Position numbers and translations under genes: made by a program
From: Candidatus Uhrbacteria bacterium RIFCSPLOWO2_01_FULL_47_25
GTDB lineage: Bacteria > Patescibacteriota > Patescibacteriia > GWA2-46-9
Assembly: GCA_001791325.1 (NCBI GenBank)
Contig: MGEK01000030.1
Location: 1 to 34,978 of the forward strand
DNA length: 34,978 nucleotides
Direction: 5' to 3'
Shown here: piece by piece, positions 24,866-33,006 of the stretch
Layout of the letters: each line of letters begins with the position of its first letter
Position numbering within the stretch: the stretch's first letter is position 1
The notes under the pieces: model-generated
Seen by the model: the letters and a program-made list of their open reading frames with translations, nothing else
Database searches by the model: none
What the model was told of the DNA's origin: nothing

Positions 24866-26089
24866 ATGGTTGCTCTCTCCTATAAGCGCGCTCTGGCCAT
24901 TATCGGTTTTATCGCCTTAACTATTTTCTTTGCGGTAATGCTGTATTTACTCTTCTTCCGCCAGCCGACAACTCCTATCACCAATGAAATAACAGGTGGC
25001 CCGGCTGGCAGATTGCCTCCAATTGGAACCGGTAGGCCGGGAACGGGACCAACGGGAGGGCCCGGTGGACTGCCTATTGGCGAAGAAATCGAAAAAGAAA
25101 AACCATCAAAAGAAGCTAACGGGGGCTTAACTGAAATTACCCCGATTATATCAACATTAACTGACGCTCCAACGACCGATGGACAAACCGTGCTTTATTA
25201 CCAGCCAACTGACGGACTATTCTATAGAATCACTCCGGAAGGTCAAGTGAATAAACTATCCGAACAGGTGTTTTATAATGTCAGCCAAGTAACCTGGTCA
25301 CCCAACCGCAGCGCGGCGGTTTTAGAATATCCGGACGGATCAAATATTGTTTATAATTTCCAAACTAAAAGTCAAGTCACTCTGCCTAAGCATTGGGAAG
25401 AATTTTCTTTCTCTCCGGACGGCAACCAACTCGCTTTCAAAAGCATGGGCATTGATCGCGATAGTAGATGGTTGGCCGTATCTAACGCTAGCGGCGGAGA
25501 TAACGAGGCCATCGAACCGTTGGGCGACAACGCCAAAACAGTGACTGTGACATGGTCTCCCAACAGGCAAATTGTGGCCCTACAAAGGGAGGTAACCGGC
25601 ACTGACAAACAAGAGATCTTTTTCATTGGACTTCAGGGAGAAAATTTTCGCTCTATGACAGTGCCGGGGTTGGGACTCCGCAGCCAATGGACGCCCGATG
25701 GACGATCTCTGCTCTACAGCGTTTCCTCTCCGGCCAATGATTACAAACCAATGTTGTGGATCGCCGGCGCTTCGGGTGAAAATATCGGCGCCAACCGACA
25801 CAGCTTGGGCCTCAACACCTGGGCTGATAAATGCGCTTTCACAGATGCTGCTAACGTAATATGCGCCGTACCGCAAGAACTCCCCGCCGGTGCGGGGCTG
25901 ACCCCAGGCATTGCCGCTACTATTCCCGATAATTTATATTCCGTGAACCTAAACACTGGCGAAAAAAAACTTCTGGCTATTCCCTCAACCAACATCACCG
26001 CCGAAAACGTAATGGTGACGAGCGACAAAAAATGGATTTTTCTAAAAGAAGCGCTCACGGGAAATCTTTATAAAGTAGCCCTGCCGTAA
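24866..26089 (+). CDS. TM-anchored TolB/WD40-like beta-propeller protein
   Basis: A 407-residue protein: a TM helix (about residues 9-31), a Pro/Gly-rich linker (about 35-80, with GRPGTGPTGGPGG) and an extracytoplasmic beta-propeller. Blade motifs recur: VTWSPNRSAAVLEYPDG, FSFSPDGNQLAFKS, VTWSPNRQIVALQ, SQWTPDGRSLLYS, as in TolB/PD40 repeats. It starts 19 bp after clpC. Such anchored propellers are common in CPR genomes and probably act as envelope scaffolds or adhesins; no catalytic function is indicated. Confidence 0.8.
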   Translation: MVALSYKRALAIIGFIALTIFFAVMLYLLFFRQPTTPITNEITGGPAGRLPPIGTGRPGTGPTGGPGGLPIGEEIEKEKPSKEANGGLTEITPIISTLTDAPTTDGQTVLYYQPTDGLFYRITPEGQVNKLSEQVFYNVSQVTWSPNRSAAVLEYPDGSNIVYNFQTKSQVTLPKHWEEFSFSPDGNQLAFKSMGIDRDSRWLAVSNASGGDNEAIEPLGDNAKTVTVTWSPNRQIVALQREVTGTDKQEIFFIGLQGENFRSMTVPGLGLRSQWTPDGRSLLYSVSSPANDYKPMLWIAGASGENIGANRHSLGLNTWADKCAFTDAANVICAVPQELPAGAGLTPGIAATIPDNLYSVNLNTGEKKLLAIPSTNITAENVMVTSDKKWIFLKEALTGNLYKVALP

Positions 26090-26187
26090 ATTAGGAAATA
26101 GGCGTCAGAAATTAGGCACTAGTAGTCTTAAATTACAATGGTCACATACTACATACTAAATACTAGATACTAAATACTAACATTAAC
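26090..26187. repeat. Degenerate direct repeats in spacer (TACTA/AATACTAGATAC words)
   Basis: The spacer consists largely of short direct repeats (ACATACTACATACTA, then AATACTAGATACTAAATACT). The 15-mer ACATACTACATACTA (26144-26158) also occurs, in reverse complement, inside the pilD coding region (4732-4760). No gene or hairpin is visible. Confidence 0.55.
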
Positions 26188-26904
26188 ATGAACAGACTTC
26201 CGCCATCATTCGCTCCCGTCTTTGGTGTTATTCTGCTCGTCGCTGGCGGCATTCTTTACGCTTTCTATGCATTTGTGGTCGCCATACCGCGTTCTCAGGT
26301 GCGAATAAATAGCGCCGCGCCTTATGAAAGCTCTGACCCGCTAATCAGCAAGGTAGGTGGTCCAACGTACACAACACCGCAGTTGAGACCTGATAATTTT
26401 ACTTTGGGGAACGCGGATGCCCCTGTCAAGATTTTTGAATTCTCTGATTTTTCTTGTCCTTATTGTAAAACCATGGCTTCCTCTCTTAGTACGGCGGTTG
26501 CCCGTCATCCGGAAGTTCAGTTGATCTGGAAAAATTTTCCCGTTACCTCACTGCATCCCGAATCAATGCTTGCCCACCAAGCGGCTTATTGCGCCGGAGA
26601 GCAAAATAAATTTTGGGAATATCACGATAAATTATTTGAGGCTCAAGGAACATTCTCGCGGGAGACCTTCCTCGCTATTGTCCAAGCGCTTGGCTTAAAA
26701 TTGCCATCCTTCACCGCTTGTATTGATGACACTGCGCCCCGTCAGCTCATTGAAGCCGACATTCAAGAAGGCAATGATTTAAACATTGACGGCACGCCTT
26801 ACCTTTTTATCGGCGACCAGCAGTTCTCTGGCGTCTTGTCAGATGAAGAATTAGAACAAGTCATCAACTTTCAAAAACAACTAATCCAAGCGACTAAAAA
26901 ATAG
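26188..26904 (+). CDS. Membrane-anchored DsbA/thioredoxin-fold oxidoreductase
   Basis: A 238-residue protein with an N-terminal TM helix (about 9-31) and an extracytoplasmic thioredoxin-fold domain with helical insertion (DsbA/Thioredoxin_4 type). The active site is SDFSCPYCKTM (C90, C93) and the cis-Pro loop is DGTPYLFIG (T203-P204). Such proteins oxidise or isomerise exported cysteine pairs. Likely clients here are the Cys-rich protein at 2136, PilA (two Cys) and the VirB2/SLT protein (several Cys) encoded just downstream. It is separated from the next gene by one base after the stop, so they share a transcript. No DsbB/VKOR partner is in the window. Confidence 0.92.
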   Translation: MNRLPPSFAPVFGVILLVAGGILYAFYAFVVAIPRSQVRINSAAPYESSDPLISKVGGPTYTTPQLRPDNFTLGNADAPVKIFEFSDFSCPYCKTMASSLSTAVARHPEVQLIWKNFPVTSLHPESMLAHQAAYCAGEQNKFWEYHDKLFEAQGTFSRETFLAIVQALGLKLPSFTACIDDTAPRQLIEADIQEGNDLNIDGTPYLFIGDQQFSGVLSDEELEQVINFQKQLIQATKK

Positions 26905-26905
26905 C

Positions 26906-28117
26906 ATGCCGCGATACAGGCGTCATAATTTTTTTTTACTGGCTTTATTGCCGGCAATTTTTCTGTGGCCGCTCCTCACCAGCGCCCTAAACATCCCTGC
27001 TCCTGATCCAGTAATTAAAATCCCGGGCTTGAGTGATTTAAGTCAAATTGAAGAAAAACCGTGCCCCGATCTTGAAAAGAAAATTGGTGCCTCTGGTTGC
27101 TTATATATACCCTGGATTGGAGAATACGTTGGTGGGCTCTACAAATTTGCCGTGCTTGCTTCAACCATCTTGGCTACGGTGGTTATCATGGCCGCCGGAT
27201 TTATCTGGCTGACCGCCGGCGGCAATGTCAGCCAGATTGGAACGGCCAGAAGCTACATTGGCGGCGCAATTATGGGCCTAGTCTTGATGCTTGGCTCATA
27301 TACTATTCTCAATCTTATTAATCCAGATCTTGTGGTCTTTAATGCCTTGCGAATACCAGTCATCAAAAAAGTCCCAATTCTAGACTTCGCACAGCAGGTC
27401 TACGACAGCGGCCAGGCCATCGGGCTCTGCGTCGCCAATGGGCGACTCTTCCCCCCGCTCAACAATACTGACCTTGATCCCGCCCTCCAGCAGAATTTTA
27501 ATGACGCGGGTGCTGCGGCGAAGATTGACCCGGCTTTCGTAGCAGCAATTTCGGCCTGGGAGTCTCGTGGGTGTTTTAATTCAACGACAGGTGCCTGCGC
27601 CAATCGAGCTCTCATTAGTCCTAAGGGAGCCGCCGGTATTGCGCAAATCATGCCAAAAACCGCCGCCGACATTTGGGATAAATATGCCACCGACCAATTT
27701 GCTCGTCCCAAAGATTGTGCTGGCGACGATGACCCCCGTAATGGAACATACACTCCCACGTGCGCGAAATGGATGAACGCGCACGACCGCGAGGTCATCT
27801 TCATGAGTGCGGCCTACGCCAGCAAGTACGTCAGCCCGCAACTCGCGCGTTGCGGCTTCGGTGTTCGTCTCGATATGGTGGCCGCCGGTTACAATGCCGG
27901 ACCCAACGGCGCTGACCTCTGCACCGGCGTACCGAAAGCACAGGAAACGAAGGATTATATTGTTGGAACCAAAGGATTCTATTCCAAGTACTGCTCACAG
28001 TCTGGCGGCACATTGCAGAAGCCACTGCCACCCGAGACCGAACAGCGGCTTAACCCATCCGACAGCCTCCCCGATCTCTTGAACCCCATGCAGCCGTTTC
28101 CTCCAGACATCCTCTAA
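26906..28117 (+). CDS. Fusion of VirB2/TrbC-like membrane segment with lytic transglycosylase (SLT) domain
   Basis: A 403-residue protein. Signal peptide or TM (about 8-28) is followed by a TrbC/VirB2-like pair of TM helices (about 75-103 and 115-137; KFAVLASTILATVVIMAAGF and YIGGAIMGLVLMLGSYTI). From about residue 185 comes a goose-type/SLT fold: catalytic Glu in AISAWESRG (E219), the GAAGIAQIMP motif (241-250) and VAAGYNAGPNG near 325. The SLT domain cleaves peptidoglycan without water. Several cysteines in the insertion (C230-type, TCAK, DCAG) could form disulfides made by the upstream DsbA-like protein. A Pro-rich tail ends the protein. Likely role: local wall opening for an envelope machine. 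RadA begins 3 nt later. Confidence 0.85.
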   Translation: MPRYRRHNFFLLALLPAIFLWPLLTSALNIPAPDPVIKIPGLSDLSQIEEKPCPDLEKKIGASGCLYIPWIGEYVGGLYKFAVLASTILATVVIMAAGFIWLTAGGNVSQIGTARSYIGGAIMGLVLMLGSYTILNLINPDLVVFNALRIPVIKKVPILDFAQQVYDSGQAIGLCVANGRLFPPLNNTDLDPALQQNFNDAGAAAKIDPAFVAAISAWESRGCFNSTTGACANRALISPKGAAGIAQIMPKTAADIWDKYATDQFARPKDCAGDDDPRNGTYTPTCAKWMNAHDREVIFMSAAYASKYVSPQLARCGFGVRLDMVAAGYNAGPNGADLCTGVPKAQETKDYIVGTKGFYSKYCSQSGGTLQKPLPPETEQRLNPSDSLPDLLNPMQPFPPDIL

Positions 28118-28120
28118 AAC

Positions 28121-29473
28121 ATGGTTCACATAACGACTATCTACCACTGCGTCAACTGCGACGCGCAATTTCCCAAGTGGGAGGGACGCTGTCGGGAATG
28201 CGGACAATGGGACACGCTAAAAGAAACCGTCAAACCGGCCAAGACCGCGCCAAGCGCCAAAGCGAGTGAGGTTATTGACTTTTCTTCTCTGGCCGAACAA
28301 TCCAGCGCGCCCAGAGCGAGCACCGGCTTTAATGAGTTTGATCGCGTCCTCGGCGGTGGTCTTGTGCCCGGCGTTCTTATTTTAATCGGCGGCGACCCGG
28401 GTGTCGGCAAATCAACCCTGCTTTTGCAAACTGCCGCCGCCATGGCCAGCCATGAAGAAGATTCCAATAAATCAGTTTTATATATTTCCGGCGAAGAGGG
28501 CGCCGAACAAATAAAGCATCGCCTGGATCGCTTAAAAATTTCCGCTCGCAACCTTAAATTTCTCGGCAGTTCTGACATTGAAACTATCGTTGCTACCATT
28601 GCCGAAATTAATCCGCGTCTAGCCATTATAGATTCACTCAACACCATTAGATCAGAGGGAGGCCTAGTTGGTCAGCAGTCTCATTTGCGCCGAGCCACTG
28701 AAAGACTAATGACCCTAGCCAAACAAACAAACATTCCAATTCTTCTTATTGGGCATGTCACCAAAGAACGGCAAGTGGCCGGACCAAAAACTTTGGAACA
28801 TCTAGTGGACGCCGTTTTGTATTTTGAGGGCGTGGAAGGCGGCGCGCATAGGATTCTTAGAGCCGTAAAAAATAGATTCGGCGGAGTACAGGAAATAGGA
28901 ATTTGGCGAATGACCGGCGAGGGGCTTATTGAAGTACCTAATCCTTCAGCCGCTTTTTTGAAAGAACGACAAATAAATGTGCCCGGCTCTGCCGTTACCG
29001 CCCTTCTTCAAGGTTCAAGAGTTTTTTTGATAGAAGTGCAAGCGCTTGTCTCAAAAACGCGATTTGGTTATCCGCAACGCCGTGTAACTGGTTTTGACTT
29101 AAGCCGCCTGCAGTTGTTAATCGCTGTTTTGGCCAAACGTTTACGCCTCCCTCTTGCCTATTACGACGTACACCTCAATATCGCGGGCGGGCTTAAAGCG
29201 AATGAACCAGCCATGGATTTACCGGTGGCGTTGGCTATCGCATCAGCGCTTAAAAACGTGCCCCTGTCGGACGATGTAATAGCTGTAGGGGAAGTTGGTT
29301 TGCAGGGAGAAGTGCGTGGGGTCGTTGATTTGGAACGCCGACTTGAAGAGTCAAGCCGTCTTGGATTCAAACAAGCAATTATTCCCAGCCAAGAACTGCA
29401 TGGACAAATAAAACTAACTCTCCTTAAAGTTTCTTCGGTGCAGGAAGCGGTTAATCAAACCATCGCCTCTTGA
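28121..29473 (+). CDS. radA: DNA repair protein RadA (Sms)
   Basis: A 450-residue RecA-like branch-migration helicase of standard length. The N-terminal four-Cys zinc finger (C10, C13, C24, C27) is followed by the family segment FPKWEGRCRECGQW. Walker A is GGDPGVGKST (90-99) and Walker B LAIIDSLNT. The RadA-specific KNRFG motif appears near 250 (RAVKNRFGGVQEIG), and a Lon-like C-terminal domain follows. It acts in homologous recombination and stalled-fork repair. It starts 3 nt after the SLT fusion gene and ends on TGA at the normal family length, which supports the standard genetic code. A palindromic terminator separates it from convergent recG. Confidence 0.97.
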   Translation: MVHITTIYHCVNCDAQFPKWEGRCRECGQWDTLKETVKPAKTAPSAKASEVIDFSSLAEQSSAPRASTGFNEFDRVLGGGLVPGVLILIGGDPGVGKSTLLLQTAAAMASHEEDSNKSVLYISGEEGAEQIKHRLDRLKISARNLKFLGSSDIETIVATIAEINPRLAIIDSLNTIRSEGGLVGQQSHLRRATERLMTLAKQTNIPILLIGHVTKERQVAGPKTLEHLVDAVLYFEGVEGGAHRILRAVKNRFGGVQEIGIWRMTGEGLIEVPNPSAAFLKERQINVPGSAVTALLQGSRVFLIEVQALVSKTRFGYPQRRVTGFDLSRLQLLIAVLAKRLRLPLAYYDVHLNIAGGLKANEPAMDLPVALAIASALKNVPLSDDVIAVGEVGLQGEVRGVVDLERRLEESSRLGFKQAIIPSQELHGQIKLTLLKVSSVQEAVNQTIAS

Positions 29474-29512
29474 CCAAAACATCCACTCCATAATTTTAAT
29501 CATAAAAATCTA

Positions 29513-29550
29513 TATATACAAAATGTGACGGTCGTCACATTTTGTATATA
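29513..29550. terminator. Bidirectional palindromic terminator between radA and recG
   Basis: Arms TATATACAAAATGTGACG and its exact inverse (18 bp each) around a GT centre. It lies 39 bp after radA (plus) and 38 bp after recG (minus), a convergent pair. A/T-rich outer stems provide the U-tract in both directions. Confidence 0.8.
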
Positions 29551-29588
29551 ACATTATTTTCGCTAATTCTCTAAACCCCCTCTTAAGG

Positions 29589-31655
29589 TTAAGACAAATG
29601 ATGCTCTTTTTGCAAAAGATCTTCTATTTTTATTCTAATTTGCTCATAACTAACTAATCCGGGATCGTGCTCAATTATTTCTCTGGCCGCCTCCTGCGCT
29701 TCGGCTAAAAGCACGACGTCGTTCAGATCCGCGACCTTAAATTCGGTAAAGCCGGATTGTTCAGTGCCAAACCAATCGCCTGGACCTCTTAATTTCAAAT
29801 CTTGCTCGGCCAGTTTGAAGGCGTCGTTAATATTGGCAAAAGCTTCCAGCCGACTGCGCGCAATGGTTGATGGATAAGAAGAAAAAAGCGCGCAAATTCC
29901 CTCTTTGCCGCGGCGCCCTACCCGTCCACGCAACTGATGAAGCTCGGCTAAGCCGAACCGATCGGCGTCTTCAATGACCATAATTGTCGCGGCGCCAATG
30001 TCCAAGCCCACTTCAATGACCGTGGTCGCCACCAGCATTTGCAATTCTCCGGCACGAAATGATTTTAATATAGTTTCCTTTTCCCGACTGGTAAGCTTGC
30101 CGTGAAGCACGCCAATTTTGACATCGGGAAATGATTCTTGACGCAAACGCTTGTATTCGGCGGTGACTGATTTAATGCCGAGTTTGTCTGACGGATCAAT
30201 CAATGGACACACCACATAAACCTGTTCGCCTTTATCAATGCGCCGCCTAATGCCGATTTCCACGCGTCGACGATCTTGATGTCCAAAAATAAAAGTCTTA
30301 ACCGCCCGCTCGCCATAAGGCATTGTACGCAAAGTAGAAACATCTAAATCACCCAAAAAAGCTAATTGTAAAGTTCTCGGTATTGGTGTTGCGGTCATAG
30401 ATAAAAGATGCGGCGTCAACCCCTCTGATTTTTGTTGAGCGGCTATCCTTTGCTTAATACCAAAACGATGCTGCTCATCAACAATTACTAACCCGATTTT
30501 ATTGAATTTTACTTTTTCCTGAAGCAAGGCATGCGTTCCAATAGCCACCTGCGCCGAGCCGTCGCTCATCGCCTTAAGAACAGCCCGACGATCAACCATG
30601 GACGGCATTGAAATATCAGTTTTAGAATGAGTAAGAAGAGCGATTGTCATGCCCGAATTGGCAAACAAATTATGGAAGGTCTCATAGTGCTGATGTGCTA
30701 AAACCTCGGTTGGCGCAAGGTAAAGCACTTGATATCCGGCCTTAACGACAACCGCCGCTGCCAGCGCGGCCACTAGTGTTTTACCGCTTCCCACTTCCCC
30801 CTGCAACAATCGCTGCATGGGATATGGCTTACTCAAATCCCTAATAATCTCCTCAACCGCGCGTTCCTGATCATCTGTTAATTTAATAGGCAACTGCATC
30901 TTGATTGATTGAAGTAATCCCCTATCCATAAATTGAGAAGCCATTAAAGCTTTCCGCCGCTCACGCATAAAAAGGCGCGAAATCTGCAAAAAGAACAATT
31001 CATCAAAAGCCAAACGCCGACGAGCCAAAGCCTCAACGGTTTCGCTCTCTGGAAAATGAATGGCGGCGATGGCGGCAATAATAGACATAAAATGATGCCG
31101 CTCTCTGAATTTTTCGTCAAACCAATCGTCAAGCTTCAATCCTTTAATGGCCGTCTCAATAAAAAAACGAATTTGTTTATGAGTCAGCCCTTTGGTCAAG
31201 CTATAGAGCGGTACCAGTCGCGAGGTATGAACAGGACGACTATCGCTAACGCGTTCCCACGCCGGATTAGTCATCTGCCGCGCGCCTTGATAAATTTCAA
31301 TGATACCGGATAAGTACAAGGGACTTTGCAGAGGAATGGCGCGCGCCAAAAACGGCTGGCCAAACCAAACTACTTTCATGGCGCCGGTGTCATCTTGAAA
31401 AACACCTTCCGTGATATGGAGACGTCTTTGTCGCCAACTCTGACGATTGGCAAAACTAACAAACGAACCTTTAAGTGTTACTGGCACGCCAACTGGGGTG
31501 GCGGCAATGGCATACTGTTGTCTAAAGTCCTCGTATCCGATTGGAATATGATACACTAGATCTTCAATCGTAGTGATGCCTAACCGCCGGAACGCGGCGG
31601 CCATAACGCGCCCTATGCCCTTGAGGTCGTTTAACTGTGTTTCAAAAAAATACAT
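29589..31655 (-). CDS. recG: ATP-dependent DNA helicase RecG
   Basis: A 688-residue superfamily 2 helicase of usual length. The N-terminal wedge/OB domain (about 60-170) is followed by motor domains with Walker A QGEVGSGKT (285-293), the DEQH box (393-396), TATPIPRTLQL (motif III) and the C-terminal helicase block with VVATTVIEVGLDIGAA and HQLRGRVGRRGKEG (motif VI), then the RecG-typical tail with LKLRGPGDWFGTEQSG. It drives fork regression and branch migration. It is convergent with radA and starts 34 bp before the tRNA-Arg gene (same strand, upstream). Confidence 0.97.
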   Translation of the reverse strand: MYFFETQLNDLKGIGRVMAAAFRRLGITTIEDLVYHIPIGYEDFRQQYAIAATPVGVPVTLKGSFVSFANRQSWRQRRLHITEGVFQDDTGAMKVVWFGQPFLARAIPLQSPLYLSGIIEIYQGARQMTNPAWERVSDSRPVHTSRLVPLYSLTKGLTHKQIRFFIETAIKGLKLDDWFDEKFRERHHFMSIIAAIAAIHFPESETVEALARRRLAFDELFFLQISRLFMRERRKALMASQFMDRGLLQSIKMQLPIKLTDDQERAVEEIIRDLSKPYPMQRLLQGEVGSGKTLVAALAAAVVVKAGYQVLYLAPTEVLAHQHYETFHNLFANSGMTIALLTHSKTDISMPSMVDRRAVLKAMSDGSAQVAIGTHALLQEKVKFNKIGLVIVDEQHRFGIKQRIAAQQKSEGLTPHLLSMTATPIPRTLQLAFLGDLDVSTLRTMPYGERAVKTFIFGHQDRRRVEIGIRRRIDKGEQVYVVCPLIDPSDKLGIKSVTAEYKRLRQESFPDVKIGVLHGKLTSREKETILKSFRAGELQMLVATTVIEVGLDIGAATIMVIEDADRFGLAELHQLRGRVGRRGKEGICALFSSYPSTIARSRLEAFANINDAFKLAEQDLKLRGPGDWFGTEQSGFTEFKVADLNDVVLLAEAQEAAREIIEHDPGLVSYEQIRIKIEDLLQKEHHLS

Positions 31656-31689
31656 TTAAATCTCAAAACAATACGCCTGCCATCGCCTA

Positions 31690-31761
31690 TGCCCCCGCCA
31701 AGAATCGAACTTGGATCACGAGCTCCGCAAGCTCGCATTCTATCCGTTGAACTACAGGGGC
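31690..31761 (-). tRNA. tRNA-Arg (anticodon GCG)
   Basis: Minus-strand cloverleaf: acceptor GCCCCTG / CGGGGGC, D-loop AGTTCAACGGATAGA, anticodon stem-loop CGAGC TTGCGGA GCTCG (anticodon GCG), T-arm TTGGCGGG side with GTTCGATTC. Discriminator A at 31690; CCA is not encoded. GCG reads CGC/CGU without the usual A34-to-I editing of bacterial tRNA-Arg(ACG). Confidence 0.93.
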
Positions 31762-31820
31762 ACAGGCCATGGCAGACGAATCTAGCCGTGGCAACTCAAC
31801 ATGATTATGTCAGCTGCCAA

Positions 31821-32321
31821 TTATAATCGCAATAATCGACTTAGGGCGTCACTGGTTGGTTCTGATTCACGGCTTAAATCTTCTTCAAGATATTTTAAAA
31901 GAAGACGGCGAACCTCAATTGGGTTTTCATCTTGCAGGGGAATGGGTAGGCGTGGCCGCCAGGCGTTTTTGAAATCAAAATATAACATCTTCACCTCCGG
32001 CGGCTCATAAATAATCCAAAAACTCTTTAAATCTTTAAAAGGGTAAAATCCTTCGCCAACTTGAATACCGTCTTCAAAAACAGAAACCATTAATTGAGAC
32101 GGCATTTCAGAATGGCGGACGAGTAGAATTATGACCGTCAACATGATGAGAACGGCAAATAAAAAATTATTGGTGATAAGAGCCCAGATTAGCAAGCCAG
32201 CGGCCACCAAGCTGGCAACGACATACCAGCTTCGCCCCCTTTCATGCTGGGTATATTCCGCGATAACCCAGTGGCGCAGCGCCGTACCGTGATCTGGTGT
32301 TTGTGCCTCTTGATTAGCCAT
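31821..32321 (-). CDS. Small membrane protein with two TM helices, unknown function
   Basis: A 166-residue protein, not recognised as a named family. A hydrophilic N-terminus ends in HWVIAEYTQHERGRSWYV, followed by two TM helices (about 34-50 and 52-70) separated by a tight turn, then a soluble C-terminal domain with MVSVFEDGIQVGEGFYPFKD, which resembles the PH-like domain of small bacterial membrane proteins. It is common in CPR genomes by general impression. It is preceded by no same-strand gene and lies between tRNA-Arg and a divergent promoter region. Start ATG at 32321 fits. Confidence 0.75.
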   Translation of the reverse strand: MANQEAQTPDHGTALRHWVIAEYTQHERGRSWYVVASLVAAGLLIWALITNNFLFAVLIMLTVIILLVRHSEMPSQLMVSVFEDGIQVGEGFYPFKDLKSFWIIYEPPEVKMLYFDFKNAWRPRLPIPLQDENPIEVRRLLLKYLEEDLSRESEPTSDALSRLLRL

Positions 32322-32378
32322 AATAGCTTAAAGTATACGTGATTGGAGGCAGGATGGTCAACAACAGGTGCGATATCG

Positions 32379-32408
32379 TTGACAGGCTTGCCTCTCGCCA
32401 GCTACACT
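32379..32408 (+). promoter_or_regulatory. Sigma-70 type promoter upstream of tRNA-Ser(GCT), within a hairpin
   Basis: TTGACA (32379-32384), 18 bp, TACACT (32403-32408). The -10 box lies within the inverted repeat 32387-32421. Predicted start near 32415. Confidence 0.6.
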
Positions 32409-32421
32409 GGCGAGGGGCAAG
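32387..32421. other. 15-bp-arm inverted repeat overlapping a promoter
   Basis: CTTGCCTCTCGCCAG and CTGGCGAGGGGCAAG pair at 14 of 15 positions (the other a G-T) around a CTACA centre. It covers the spacer and -10 of the promoter; it could be an operator. Confidence 0.6.
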
Positions 32422-32470
32422 ACAAGGATTAAACAAACAATTTTGAAGGTGCTAGATAATTAACATAGAA

Positions 32471-32539
32471 AGCCACCGCCCAAACGGGGTCCCGTTTTGC
32501 GGGAGTGGCTGCTAGCCCGTGGCTGGTCAGCCTTGGGCT
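32471..32539 (+). other. Two adjacent stable hairpins, possible structured leader or small RNA
   Basis: Hairpin 1 (32471-32510): AGCCAC / GTGGCT and CCAAACGGG / CCCGTTTTG. Hairpin 2 (32514-32539): AGCCC GT GGCTG / CAGCC TT GGGCT. They lie between the promoter at 32379 and the first tRNA-Ser partial copy. They match no RNA family I can name (no SRP or 6S hallmark). Confidence 0.45.
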
Positions 32540-32569
32540 GAAGTGGTTAAAATAGTTACATAGACTTCT

Positions 32570-32589
32570 ATGGAAAGGTGGCTGAGTGG
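32570..32589 (+). repeat. Partial copy of tRNA-Ser(GCT) 5' end
   Basis: ATGGAAAGGTGGCTGAGTGG is identical to 32684-32703, which starts the intact tRNA-Ser(GCT) gene; the copies are 114 bp apart. After base 32589 the sequence diverges into a hairpin-rich segment. Confidence 0.9.
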
Positions 32590-32663
32590 GCGAGGAGCGA
32601 GCTGGCGCAGCTCCGAGCGGGCGTCAAAAGGACGCCCGGGGAGCACGAAGCCCACAGTTTTTT
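32586..32663 (+). terminator. Branched hairpin followed by T6, terminator-like
   Basis: GTGGGC (32586-32591) pairs with GCCCAC (32650-32655). Between them are a GGAGC/GCTCC stem and GGGCGTC AAAAG GACGCCC. T6 follows at 32658-32663. The base of the stem uses the last bases of the partial tRNA copy, so this looks like an insertion or rearrangement product that may stop transcription just ahead of the intact tRNA. Confidence 0.5.
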
Positions 32664-32685
32664 GTCCGAGGGTCTTGCCGAGCAT

Positions 32686-32776
32686 GGAAAGGTGGCTGAG
32701 TGGTCTAAAGCGGCGGTTTGCTAAACCGTTGTACGGGGTTAAATCCGTACCGAGGGTTCGAATCCCTCCCTTTCCG
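32686..32776 (+). tRNA. tRNA-Ser (anticodon GCT)
   Basis: A 91-nt class II tRNA. Acceptor GGAAAGG / CCTTTCC, anticodon stem-loop CGGTTTGCTAAACCG (anticodon GCT), long variable arm (TACGGGGTTAAATCCGTA) and T-arm GGTTCGAATCC. Discriminator G; no encoded CCA. It is bracketed by partial copies of its own 5' end (32570) and 3' end (32935). Confidence 0.95.
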
Positions 32777-32779
32777 AAT

Positions 32780-32816
32780 GGGCAACGACGCCCACCGAGC
32801 GTGGGCTACGCTGCCC
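32780..32816. other. Hairpin downstream of tRNA-Ser(GCT)
   Basis: GGGCA and GCCCAC pair with GTGGGC and TGCCC around a CGAGC loop. No T-run follows, so termination is uncertain; it may be a processing signal. Confidence 0.5.
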
Positions 32817-32934
32817 ATATCAGTTGAGAAGGGATTCGAAGGGCGCGAGATAGTGAGCGGAGCGAACGGAAAGCAACCGAGTGTGAGCAGGTTGCTGAGT
32901 GTAGCGCCCCGGACTGTGAGTCGGAGCGAGCAGG

Positions 32935-32955
32935 AATCCCTCCCTCTCCGAATGG
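32935..32955 (+). repeat. Partial copy of tRNA-Ser(GCT) 3' end
   Basis: It matches the tRNA 3' end and next bases (32761-32781) at 20 of 21 positions, with TCTCC for TTTCC. An inverted T-arm-like piece GGGATTCGAA lies at about 32832-32841. No full tRNA can be built here. Confidence 0.85.
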
Positions 32956-33006
32956 ATTTTAAAGTATCGGGCGACCCATATGCCCGAAAAATCTTACGAG
33001 GTAATT

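Noticed and set aside
28121-29473. Recoded TGA (Gly) as in Gracilibacteria
   Set aside because: RadA and the PaaX/Cas2-like protein end with TGA at normal family lengths and reading through would add unrelated sequence across a terminator.
32471-32539. SRP, 6S or RNase P RNA
   Set aside because: No family hallmark (for example the SRP GGTCAGG..GGAAGGAAGC loop) is present; length and layout do not fit.
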